Assembly: GCA_020636255.1 (NCBI GenBank)
Contig: JACJYE010000002.1
Coordinates: 310,001-374,000 of the forward strand
Reading direction: 5' to 3'
Origin: Lewinellaceae bacterium
GTDB taxonomy: Bacteria > Bacteroidota > Bacteroidia > Chitinophagales > Saprospiraceae
DNA: 64,000 bases
Part shown: one piece after another, positions 9,301 to 16,800 of the stretch
Layout: every line of letters starts with the position of its first letter
How positions within the stretch are numbered: position 1 is the first letter of the stretch
The notes under the pieces: model-generated
The model's database searches: none
The model's input: only the letters and a program-made list of their open reading frames with translations
What the model was told of the DNA's origin: nothing
Position numbers and translations under genes: made by a program

Positions 9301-9619
9301 GTTCATCGGCCATGGCCAGCCAACCGGTCATCTCATCCAGGACGAAAACCTGAATGGTGTATAATTCGGGGGGGATGTCGATCGGCAGCGATGTCCAGGT
9401 CGCTCCGCCATCATTCGTTTTAAGCAGGTAATCGGGCGGGTTGTAATTCACGGCATCCCAGGCGATGGCCCATATTACGTCAGGCCCGGCCAAACCCAGG
9501 CCAAAAACCTGGAAATTGGGATTCGAAATACTGCCGGCGCCCTGGTTCAGCCATTGGGCATGCGTCGGAATACTTAAACACAAAGACAATAGCACGAAGA
9601 GTAAGTGTTTTTTTTTCAT
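6386..9619 (-). CDS. T9SS-exported propeller/beta-helix protein
   Basis: This 1,077-residue protein has a signal peptide (MKKKHLLFVLLSLCLSIPTHAQ). Residues ~25-370 form a YCF48/sortilin-like propeller (KTNDGGATW, KTTDGGLSWVEQST, YTTEDGGDTW, KSADRGHNW, RTTDGGLNW, LTHDDGDSWE). Residues ~375-990 are a right-handed parallel beta-helix (IYVKSDATGANTGFSWDDA, then repeated CxFxxNxA coils and the closing DIGAFES motif). The last ~85 residues form a type A T9SS sorting domain (LFPNPASD, QILDAQGRIL, LPPGLYWAKAI). It should cross the outer membrane through the type IX system and stay on the surface or be released. Its propeller is paralogous to the gene at 2-829. The ligand is unknown; such proteins are often adhesins or substrate-binding. 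Confidence 0.9.
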   Translation of the reverse strand: MKKKHLLFVLLSLCLSIPTHAQWLNQGAGSISNPNFQVFGLGLAGPDVIWAIAWDAVNYNPPDYLLKTNDGGATWTSLPIDIPPELYTIQVFVLDEMTGWLAMADELDPISGKVYKTTDGGLSWVEQSTGFTEFNETPAAVHFWNANEGVAFGATCYANYNDQIAIYTTEDGGDTWTKVSGDAMPAQLPGEGMCLYSGNGFYEVVGNNIWFVSSKNRVFKSADRGHNWIAVNTDIAAPSRVTGIAFKDELNGIVVAAFPNKAARTTDGGLNWTPIDILNVADATQTVQVEYIPGTKGSYLVHNGALIWITTNSKMLLTHDDGDSWETFEANVNLNCVEFLSPRLGFGGGKVNNATSGGMYKWAGSSLAGRIYVKSDATGANTGFSWDDAFVNLQDALAEAVEGDEIWVAAGTYTPDGPGGAADATFLIDKNIQLLGGFAGNETDAGARDPMANLTILSGDLNGDDVSDDFATNRGDNVMHVITITNAVGNETLIDGFTVSSGHAGGDAAPASFGGGIYSEGTPQISHSLFTQNFCNDLGGALILINTPVEDAAVLNDCSFINNKGNAGGAVCLRFSAASFDGCIFEGNTAKDEGAVPFEPNGGAIQTRNARLALNNCSFRENISTGVGGAFLFYVDPDGEDFALQMDSCVLEGNQGRYGSAVFSQNWGKATSVTIARSRFKDNQSLGAYGSLLAYNQLGGAYGSVWVDQCVFEGNSSQYACGAIEIGSGPGADTSEYAITNCTFRGNMAQSIGGALGLWSEVNTVASFLVDNCRFEENLAGSEAGAIWVLNGSDAFEGVVSRCAFVNNAAITGSAISTNDEDLSTSSDPADAKLTIENCLAIGNIGDNTISLLKFPNSSLFNCTIADNLGGSIQLGGQSGLELQNTILYNPGYLEYVDLIGDALVTSLGGNLISDNSLDDWLNNTDQPATSPLLDGDYQLTQNSPAVDAGVAYDEGAPEFDLAGNSRQLGSCIDIGAFESPFDTGNECKVVTGTRESLAAQPLGLFPNPASDILVVSLPERLNGPFKLQILDAQGRILSRQTAANNGQLDVASLPPGLYWAKAIIDGLVYTGRFVKL

Positions 9620-10153
9620 AAACGATGATCATTATGGGTTAAAGAATATCTTTCCCAGCCCTTGCTCGGGCACCCTCCACCAGGATGGCCTGTAGCAATC
9701 ACAGGATAGCTGCTTAAGGCTTGCTGAAGCCCAGCTACCCCGTGACCTTTCCACGACCTTGCCATACGGAGGTTATACAGGGCTATTTGGTAACAACTAA
9801 TGGAGAAATGAAAAATGACTTGCCCGCCAATGTAGGATAAAAATAAGGGTAAACAGGGAGTAGGGTGTTAGTACAAATCTTCCAACTCTTAGTACAAATC
9901 TTTCAAATTGGGGTACGTCGGCACGTCACAGGCCTCACGGGGATAGTTCAATCAAGTGTGTCGCTGCGAGCGCAATCGTTTGATATCCAGGCCAACTTTA
10001 AACGTAAAACCTGCAACATTGAACAGTCCCGTCTCACGTCGCAGGCACGGCAGGTTGAGCGCAGCGAATTCCCGGATCACCCCCTCTCTCGTCACCAAGT
10101 CACCCCGTCCCGTGTCAGCGCATCGCAAAATCGTCGAACTTGTTTTTTGATCA
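9620..10153. other. Intergenic region, 534 bp, no gene recognised
   Basis: The reading frames here look random and overlap on both strands. The only structure seen is the pair of 21-bp-spaced motifs at 9868-9905. The stretch around 9930-10140 has several inverted fragments (CACGTCACAGG, GTCTCACGTCGCAGGCACGGCAGG) but no clear RNA fold. Confidence 0.5.
9868..9905. repeat. Two tandem copies of a 21-bp motif upstream of T9SS gene
   Basis: TTAGTACAAATCTTCCAA at 9868 is followed 21 bases later by TTAGTACAAATCTTTCAA at 9889. The exact 21-bp phase puts both on the same DNA face. A third similar motif (TTAGCACAAATCTTTCA) is upstream of the paralogous gene at 892. The position about 250-290 bases before the start at 9619 suits an operator or simply a dispersed repeat. 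Confidence 0.5.
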
Positions 10154-10738
10154 TCACCTATCATTCAGCCCGATGCCGGCCAGGATCATGGGTGTGATCT
10201 TTTCGAGGCGGGCTGAGCGAGTGGCCTGCCTTTTGGCCTCGCCGACATACTCCGCGTATTCCCTTTGCCGCCCGGGAGTAAGTTTGCCGAAGCAGGAGGC
10301 CAGGCGGCTGTCTTGCTGCAGAGCGGATGTCAGCTCTTCGGGCAATATAAGGGGTTTGTTCAATTCCGGTTTGATCTGTTTGCCGGCGCGTTGGTTGCGG
10401 ATCGCTTCGGCGAGGTATTGCCGCACCAGTTTTTCGTCGATCTCACCGGCCGACTGGAAGCGCCATTGGCGCATGGCCCTGGTCTTGCCTTCCTGGGCAT
10501 TCACCAGCACGCCATGCCTGTCTTCGAGCAGCCCGCCCTGGAAAAACCAAATGCCAACATAAGCTTTAAAGGCGCCCAGGCCGACGACGTTCTTGCCATC
10601 GAGGGTATAAGCAGGGCTGCCCCACTTGATGGTTTCGTCCAGGCCGGTAGTGAGCAGGATAGCCCGCAACTTGCTGAGCGCTTCGCGCCATTGTTCGTGC
10701 TTTTGGATAAAAGCATCAACTTCTGTGGGCTTTTCCAT
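10154..10738 (-). CDS. YdeI/OmpD-associated (DUF1801-like) family protein
   Basis: The protein has 194 residues from ATG 10738. Longer frames to 11071 run over the divergent lipase gene and lack family similarity. The N-terminal ~120 residues match the DUF1801/YdhG fold (ALSKLRAILLTTGLDETIKWG, SPAYTLDGKNVVGLGAFKAY, GIWFFQGGLLED). The C-terminal ~60 residues match the YdeI/OmpD-associated tail (LASCFGKLTPGRQREYAEYV, KRQATRSARLEKI). Members are cytoplasmic proteins of unclear biochemistry, linked in enterobacteria to antimicrobial-peptide tolerance. The gene is transcribed divergently from the lipase, with 127 bases between the starts. Confidence 0.85.
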   Translation of the reverse strand: MEKPTEVDAFIQKHEQWREALSKLRAILLTTGLDETIKWGSPAYTLDGKNVVGLGAFKAYVGIWFFQGGLLEDRHGVLVNAQEGKTRAMRQWRFQSAGEIDEKLVRQYLAEAIRNQRAGKQIKPELNKPLILPEELTSALQQDSRLASCFGKLTPGRQREYAEYVGEAKRQATRSARLEKITPMILAGIGLNDR

Positions 10739-10865
10739 AGGCGTGGTTTTGGTTATAAAGGTAGGCAAATTCCCTTTGCGGTGCTGCCGCTTTACCCGAG
10801 CTGCAATTTCCTGGATTAACGGGATTTCACTACATTGAGTGCTTACTAACCACAAAACACAGCCC

Positions 10866-12329
10866 ATGAAAGCCCCTACACCGGAATCCATCCAAATATC
10901 CCTTTCCGCCCTTAAAAAAGGGGCGCCTTTGGTGCAAACCGACTTTGCCCACATCTGCTGGGAATTCGCCTCGCAACCCGGCGCCGACGACTTTCTGAAG
11001 CTGGCCAGGGCCCACAATCCGAAGCTGGCCGATACGCTGATCATATTCCGCCACAAACTTGCCGAGGCCATTACCGCTGGAGCCAGCCCCGAGCCGGTGG
11101 CACAGCAAGCCTTCCTGCATTACGTGATCAATACCGACGGGCTGATCCCGGAACCGGAAGATGCAGGCCCTTTCAACGTGTTTGACGCCGTCAGGTCATA
11201 CGCGGAATCGCTCAGCGTGGGCGTCAGCGAACTACCTGACGGAGCTTCCCTGCTGGATGTGGACGATAAAAAGGAACCCTTCCCCGAATGGGCGCCCATT
11301 CCTGGCTGGAGTGCGGCCAGGATGCTCAGAAAACTGGGCCCGGTGATCAACCGGGTGCGGTACGGTCGCGATGCGGTCATCCCTTCCTCGCCCTTTGGCT
11401 TCGACGAAAACGCAACGGGCCATAGCCTTCAGAATGCCATAGCGTTGGCCGACTGCTCGCATCTGGCCTACTTCGGGGCTCCTTACGTGGAAAAGCAACT
11501 CCAGGACTGGGGTTATGGGCCCTTCCGGTGGGTAGAAGACAAAAAGACAGACACCCAGGCCTTCGTAGCAGGCAGGGGCGAGCACCTCGTCGTCTGCTTC
11601 CGCGGGACGAGCAGCGGCAAGGATGCGCTGGTGGACACCAGCTTTCTGAAAACCGCCGCTTTTGGCGGCCGCGGAAAGGTGCACCGGGGCTTCAACAAAG
11701 CATTGGACAGGACCTGGGGCCAGTTGCAGGAAGCCGTAGAAGCGCTGGGGCCCGACAGGAAGCTGTTTATCTGTGGCCATAGCCTGGGCGCCGCGCTGGC
11801 ACAACTCGCCGCCCACCGCTTCGCATTGGGCGGCTACAAGGTAGCGGCAATTTACGTATTCGGGTCTCCACGGGTAGGCAACCGGGAATTTATGGATGCT
11901 TACAATGAATTGCTGGAAGAAAAGACCTTCCTGCATATCAACAACAAGGATATCGTCGCCAGGATACCCCCCCGCATCCTCGGCTTCAACCACCTCGGCG
12001 GCAGCCCGCGGCTGTTCGATGAGGAACACGGCATCACCCTGATCCCGAAGTCCAGAAGTTTTTTCGATGAGGAAGAACAGGAAATGGAGTTCGAAGAACT
12101 GGATGAAGCGGCGCAAAAGGCCATTCTACAGGAAATGGAAGAGGCCCGGCAATGCGTGGAAGCTTCCACCCAGTTCATGGAAGCTCCCCCTACCCTTACG
12201 GATGACGCCAAATCCCGGGGTTTCTTTGACAACATCCGGCCCGTCGACGACCATAGCATGGACGAATACCTGTATAAGTTCGGTGGCGCCATAGTCGACG
12301 AGGAGTGGGGGCGGATTGAGGAGGCGTAG
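10866..12329 (+). CDS. Class 3 lipase (alpha/beta hydrolase)
   Basis: The protein has 487 residues from ATG 10866; an upstream ATG at 10839 adds only nine residues without family support. The N-terminal ~170 residues are of unknown function. A Lipase_3 domain follows: VCFRGTSS oxyanion strand, nucleophile elbow CGHSLGAALAQLAA with Ser306, then YVFGSPRVGN, and the likely Asp362 (NNKDIVARIPP) and His376 (FNHLGG). The C-terminus is acidic (EEEQEMEFEELDEAAQKAIL) and probably helical. There is no signal peptide, so the enzyme is cytoplasmic or released another way. The natural lipid substrate cannot be deduced. The gene ends convergently on gltD with a shared hairpin. Confidence 0.9.
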   Translation: MKAPTPESIQISLSALKKGAPLVQTDFAHICWEFASQPGADDFLKLARAHNPKLADTLIIFRHKLAEAITAGASPEPVAQQAFLHYVINTDGLIPEPEDAGPFNVFDAVRSYAESLSVGVSELPDGASLLDVDDKKEPFPEWAPIPGWSAARMLRKLGPVINRVRYGRDAVIPSSPFGFDENATGHSLQNAIALADCSHLAYFGAPYVEKQLQDWGYGPFRWVEDKKTDTQAFVAGRGEHLVVCFRGTSSGKDALVDTSFLKTAAFGGRGKVHRGFNKALDRTWGQLQEAVEALGPDRKLFICGHSLGAALAQLAAHRFALGGYKVAAIYVFGSPRVGNREFMDAYNELLEEKTFLHINNKDIVARIPPRILGFNHLGGSPRLFDEEHGITLIPKSRSFFDEEEQEMEFEELDEAAQKAILQEMEEARQCVEASTQFMEAPPTLTDDAKSRGFFDNIRPVDDHSMDEYLYKFGGAIVDEEWGRIEEA

Positions 12330-12347
12330 CCGAACTGGCGTTCGGCT
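12328..12347. terminator. Bidirectional hairpin spanning both convergent stop codons
   Basis: AGCCGAAC-TGGC-GTTCGGCT is a perfect 8-bp stem. The lipase stop TAG (12327-12329) overlaps its left arm and the gltD stop (12346-12348, TAG on the minus strand) its right arm, so one palindrome serves both ends. Confidence 0.6.
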
Positions 12348-13818
12348 AAACGTCGTGCACCATCAGGGCGCTGTCATCCTTTGTCTCCAGCATCGAGCTG
12401 CCCATCAGGTATTCGTCAACTGCCCGGGCAGCTTCGCGCCCTTCGGAGATCGCCCATACCACCAGCGACTGGCCGCGGCGCATATCGCCGGCGGCAAACA
12501 CCTTATCGACATTGGTGCGATAGCCTTCATCGCGCACATTACCCCGTTCGTCAACTTCAACGCCCAGTTTTTGGAGCATACCTTCGAACTGCGGATGCAG
12601 GAAGCCAACGGCAAGTAATGCCAGCTCACACGCAAGCTCACGCTCACTGCCTTCCACTTCTTTGAAGTTGTAACGCCCCGTTTTTTCATCTTTGGCCCAC
12701 TCGATATCGACGAGGCGCACCGATTTAAGCTTCCCTTTCTTGTCGCCGACAAACTCTTTGGTGAGGATGGCCCATTCCCGCTCGCAACCTTCCTCGTGGC
12801 TGGAGGAAGTGCGCAGGATCATTGGCCACTGGGGCCAGGTAGTGGGGTCGCGCTTTTCGGGAGGCTTCGCCAGCAGTTCGATCTGGGTGACCGAACTGGC
12901 GCCATGCCTGTTGGAGGTGCCCACGCAGTCGGCGCCGGTATCGCCCCCGCCGATGACGAGCACGTTCTTGCCCGTAGCCAGGATGGCATTTTCAGCCGGG
13001 ATGCTTTCACCAAGTACGCGGCGGTTGTTCTGTTCGAGGAATTGCATGGCAAAGTATACGCCGTCCAGGTTTCGCCCAGGGATGTTGACGTCCCGAGGCA
13101 CGGTAGAGCCTCCGCATAAGACGATGGCGTCATAATCATCCAACAGGCCCTGCGGGTCGACGTTCTCACCGACGTTGGCATTGGTGCGGAAGCGCACGCC
13201 TTCGGCCTCCATCAGGGCTACTCGGCGTTCGACCACCCCTTTTTCAAGTTTAAAATCGGGGATGCCGTAGCGCAGCAGCCCTCCGATGCTGTCGTTGCGT
13301 TCAAAGACGGTGACGAGGTGGCCGGCTTTGTTCAACTGAGCGGCGGCGGCCAGGCCGGCCGGCCCGGAACCCACTACGGCCACTTTTTTGCCGGTGCGCA
13401 TCGCAGGCGGCTGTGGGCGGATATAACCTTTTCGGAAGCCCTCTTCTGCTATCGACTTTTCAATATGTTCGATAGCTACAGGGGGCTGGTTGATGCCCAG
13501 CACACAGGCTGCCTCGCAGGGGGCAGGACAGATGCGGCCCGTAAATTCCGGGAAGTTATTGGTGCTGCTAAGTATTTCTATAGCCAGGCGCCAGTCTTCC
13601 CGGTACACTGCGTCGTTGAATTCCGGAATGATGTTGCCCAAAGGGCAGCCGCTATGGCAGAACGGCACGCCGCAATCCATACAACGGGCCGCCTGCTGCT
13701 GCGTCTTTTTATCATTGAATTCTTCGTAGATCTCCTTATAGTCCTTGATGCGCTCCCCGGGCTTGCGCGCCTTGGGAAGCTCACGAGTATATTTCAGGAA
13801 TCCTTTTGGGTCAGCCAT
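12346..13818 (-). CDS. gltD: Glutamate synthase (NADPH) small subunit
   Basis: This is the 490-residue beta subunit, which passes electrons from NADPH through FAD and Fe-S clusters to the large subunit for 2-oxoglutarate plus glutamine to two glutamates. The N-terminal ferredoxin-like part carries the cysteines CMDCGVPFCHSGCPLGN and CPAPCEAACV. The FAD-binding GxGxxG is VAVVGSGPAGLAAAAQL and the NAD(P)H-binding motif is VLVIGGGDTGADCVG. Length is normal (about 470-490). It lies 43 bases downstream of gltB on the same strand, the two forming one operon with a palindromic hairpin between them. The start MADPKGFLKYTRE is the conserved family N-terminus. Confidence 0.97.
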   Translation of the reverse strand: MADPKGFLKYTRELPKARKPGERIKDYKEIYEEFNDKKTQQQAARCMDCGVPFCHSGCPLGNIIPEFNDAVYREDWRLAIEILSSTNNFPEFTGRICPAPCEAACVLGINQPPVAIEHIEKSIAEEGFRKGYIRPQPPAMRTGKKVAVVGSGPAGLAAAAQLNKAGHLVTVFERNDSIGGLLRYGIPDFKLEKGVVERRVALMEAEGVRFRTNANVGENVDPQGLLDDYDAIVLCGGSTVPRDVNIPGRNLDGVYFAMQFLEQNNRRVLGESIPAENAILATGKNVLVIGGGDTGADCVGTSNRHGASSVTQIELLAKPPEKRDPTTWPQWPMILRTSSSHEEGCEREWAILTKEFVGDKKGKLKSVRLVDIEWAKDEKTGRYNFKEVEGSERELACELALLAVGFLHPQFEGMLQKLGVEVDERGNVRDEGYRTNVDKVFAAGDMRRGQSLVVWAISEGREAARAVDEYLMGSSMLETKDDSALMVHDV

Positions 13819-13831
13819 AATTTTTTTTTTT

Positions 13832-13862
13832 AACCTTCGGGGTTTTTCAAACCCCGAAGGTT
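13832..13862. repeat. Perfect palindrome between gltB and gltD
   Basis: AACCTTCGGGGTTT-TTC-AAACCCCGAAGGTT has a 14-bp perfect stem. It begins at the last base of gltB's stop codon and ends 13 bases before the gltD start. A poly-T tract (13821-13831) on the plus strand reads as poly-A in the mRNA. Its core GGGGTTT-TTC-AAACCCC recurs inside the kinase gene at 4204-4235, so it is likely a dispersed repeat as well as an attenuating or stabilising mRNA hairpin. Confidence 0.8.
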
Positions 13863-16800
13863 TACAATACTACCTGTTCCGCTTTGCGTTTTTGCAGTAC
13901 GGCTTTATAGTCGGAAGGCATTACCTTGGTAAAGGCGCCTTTCTGCGCGTCCCAATCTTCCAGTATGCCAAGGGCTGCAGGGCTGCCGGTATACTTGAAA
14001 TGGTTGCGGATGAGGGCTCGAAGGCGAAGGAAATCTTCTTCTTCCATCGGGTCGAGGCCTACCATTTCCATGTTGGCCTGCTTGTTAAACCCGCCATCGG
14101 GGTTGTAGACGTAGGCGATGCCGCCGCTCATGCCGGCCGCGAAATTCTTACCGGTATGGCCGAGCACGACGACGATACCGCCGGTCATATACTCGCAGCC
14201 ATGATCGCCGATGCCTTCCACAACGGCCTTGACGCCCGAATTACGAACGCAGAAGCGCTCGCCGGCCATGCCGTGAATGTAGGCCTCGCCGGCGGTGGCG
14301 CCATAGAATGCCACATTGCCGATGATAATATTCTCACTGGGCTCGAATTTGGCATCGCGGTCCGGCACGGCGATCAGGCGGGCGCCAGACAGGCCTTTGC
14401 CAAAGTAGTCATTAGCCTCTCCTTCGAGGGTGAACTCCAGGCCCGGCGCATTGAATGCGCCGAAGCTCTGGCCCGCCGAGCCACGGAAGCGGAAGCGGAT
14501 CGTACCGTCAGGCAGGCCCGCGCCACCGTATTTACGGGAGATCTCGTTGGACAACATGGCCCCCACTGCCCGGTCCGTATTGCGAATAGGGAAGGTGGTG
14601 CTTATGGGAGCGCCCTCGTCCAGCGCCAGGCGGGAATATTCGATCAGCTTGCGGTCAAGCACCTGGCTGATGCCGTGGTCCTGCTCCACCAGCTTGCACT
14701 GCCCCACCGATTCGTCGGCCGGCTCTTTATACAAAATGGGGCTCAGGTCGAGGCCCCGGTATTTCCAATGCTCGATCTTCTGCTTCAGCTTAAGCATCTC
14801 AACTCTGCCTACCATCTCCCTGACGGTGCGGAAGCCCAGTTCTGCCATGATCTCCCGCAGGTCTTCGGCGAGAAAGCGGAAGAAAGTGATAACGTGCTCG
14901 GGGTTGCCTTCGAAGCGCTTGCGCAATTCGGGGTCCTGGGTTGCGATACCTACAGGGCAGGTATTGAGGTGGCACTTTCGCATCATAATACAACCTTCCA
15001 CGACCAGAGCGGCGGTGGCGATGCCCCACTCTTCAGCACCGAGCAAGGTTGCGATAGCCAGGTCGCGCCCCGTGCGTATCTGCCCGTCGGTTTGAACGAC
15101 GACGCGGTCGCGCAGTTTGTTTTTCACCAGCGTTTGCTGGGTCTCGGCCAGGCCGAGTTCCCAGGGCAGGCCTGCATGGCGGATGGAGGTCAGCGGAGAC
15201 GCGCCGGTTCCCCCGTCGTGCCCGGAGATGAGGATCGCATCGGCATGGGCTTTGGCCACACCAGAGGCGATGATACCCACGCCTGCTTTGGAGACCAGTT
15301 TGACGTTGATACGCGCCCGCGGGTTGGCATTTTTCAGGTCAAAAATAAGCTGCGCGAGGTCCTCGATGGAATAGATATCGTGGTGCGGCGGAGGGGAGAT
15401 CAGCCCCACACCAGGCGTAGAATGCCGCACCCGCCCGATCCAGTCGTCGACCTTATGGCCGGGCAACTGGCCCCCTTCGCCGGGCTTGGCGCCCTGGGCC
15501 ATCTTGATCTGCAGCTCATCGGCATTGGCCAGGTAGTGGCTCGTAACGCCAAAGCGGCCCGAGGCCACCTGTTTGATCGCCGAACGCTCCCAGTCGCCAT
15601 TGGGTTTCCGCTCGAAGCGGATCTCGTCTTCGCCGCCTTCGCCGCTATTGCTCTTCGCCCCGATGCGGTTCATGGCGATGGCCAGCGTAGTATGTGCTTC
15701 ATGAGAGATGGAACCGAACGACATAGCGCCGGTAGCGAAGCGCTTCATGATACTTTCGGCAGGTTCTACCTCTTTGAGCGGTATCTTTTCGCCTTTGCGG
15801 AACGCCAGCAGCCCGCGCAGGGTCATGGCCTGTTCCGACTGCTCGTTGATCAGTTTGGCGTACTTCCTGAACGCCTGGTAGTCCTCCTTACGGGTAGCGT
15901 ATTGCAGCAGGTGGATAGTCTGCGGGTTCAGCAGGTGCGCTTCTCCGCGCCTCTTCCACTGGTAAACGCCGCCCACATCGAGCTGAGCATTGGCAACGGC
16001 CTTCTCGGGAAAGGCCATTCGGTGGCGGGCCAGAACTTCCCGGGCAATGCCGTCAAAGCCTATGCCCTGGATGCGCGATACCGACCCATAGAAACACTTA
16101 TCGGCCACCTCCTTGTTGAGTCCCAGTATCTCGAATATCTGGGCCCCCTGGTAAGACTGCAGGGTCGAGATACCGATCTTGGACATGATCTTCAGCAGTC
16201 CCTTACCTACTGCTTTAATATAAAGCGAAATGAGCTTTTCCAGTTTTACGGTTTTCTCAAAGGCCCCCTGTTTCTTCAAGCCCGCAATGGTAGCGTAAGC
16301 CATGTAGGGGTTGACGGCGCTGGCGCCATAACCGATAAGCGTGGCAAAGTGGTGGGTTTCGCGCACGTCGCCGGCTTCCACAACGATAGAGGTCAGGCTT
16401 CGCAGGCCTTTCCGGATCAGGTGGTGGTGCACAGCACCTACCGCAAGCAGAGAGGGTATTGGCGCCCGGTAGGGGTCGGCATTGCGGTCGGACAGCACCA
16501 GAATGTTCACCCCGTTGCGGGCGAGGTCTTCCGCTACGGCGCAGATGTGGTCGAGGGCCGCCTCCATCCGCCCTTCCTGCCCGTCGGCCTTAAAGACGAT
16601 GTCGATCACCCCTGATTTATAGTTCGGATGGTGCAGATGCCTGATCTTGATAAGCTCGGCATTAGCCAGCACCGGTGTTTCCAGGTGGATGAAGCTTGCG
16701 CGCTCAGGCGTGATATCCAGGATATTGCCCGCACCGCCCAGCATGGCATGCAGCGACATCACGGATCGCTCCCGGATAGGGTCGATCGGAGGGTTGGTCA

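Noticed and set aside
9865..10197. Plus-strand frame in the 9.6-10.15 kb gap
   Set aside because: Composition is unlike neighbouring genes and it begins in the tandem motif; no domain or signal peptide is visible.
10739..11071. N-terminal extension of the YdeI-like gene
   Set aside because: It runs over the divergent lipase gene and shows no similarity to the family; ATG 10738 fits the known length.
13745..16615. 956-codon open reading frame on the plus strand
   Set aside because: It is antisense to gltB, whose conserved protein sequence accounts for the same bases; the frame is a side effect of codon bias.
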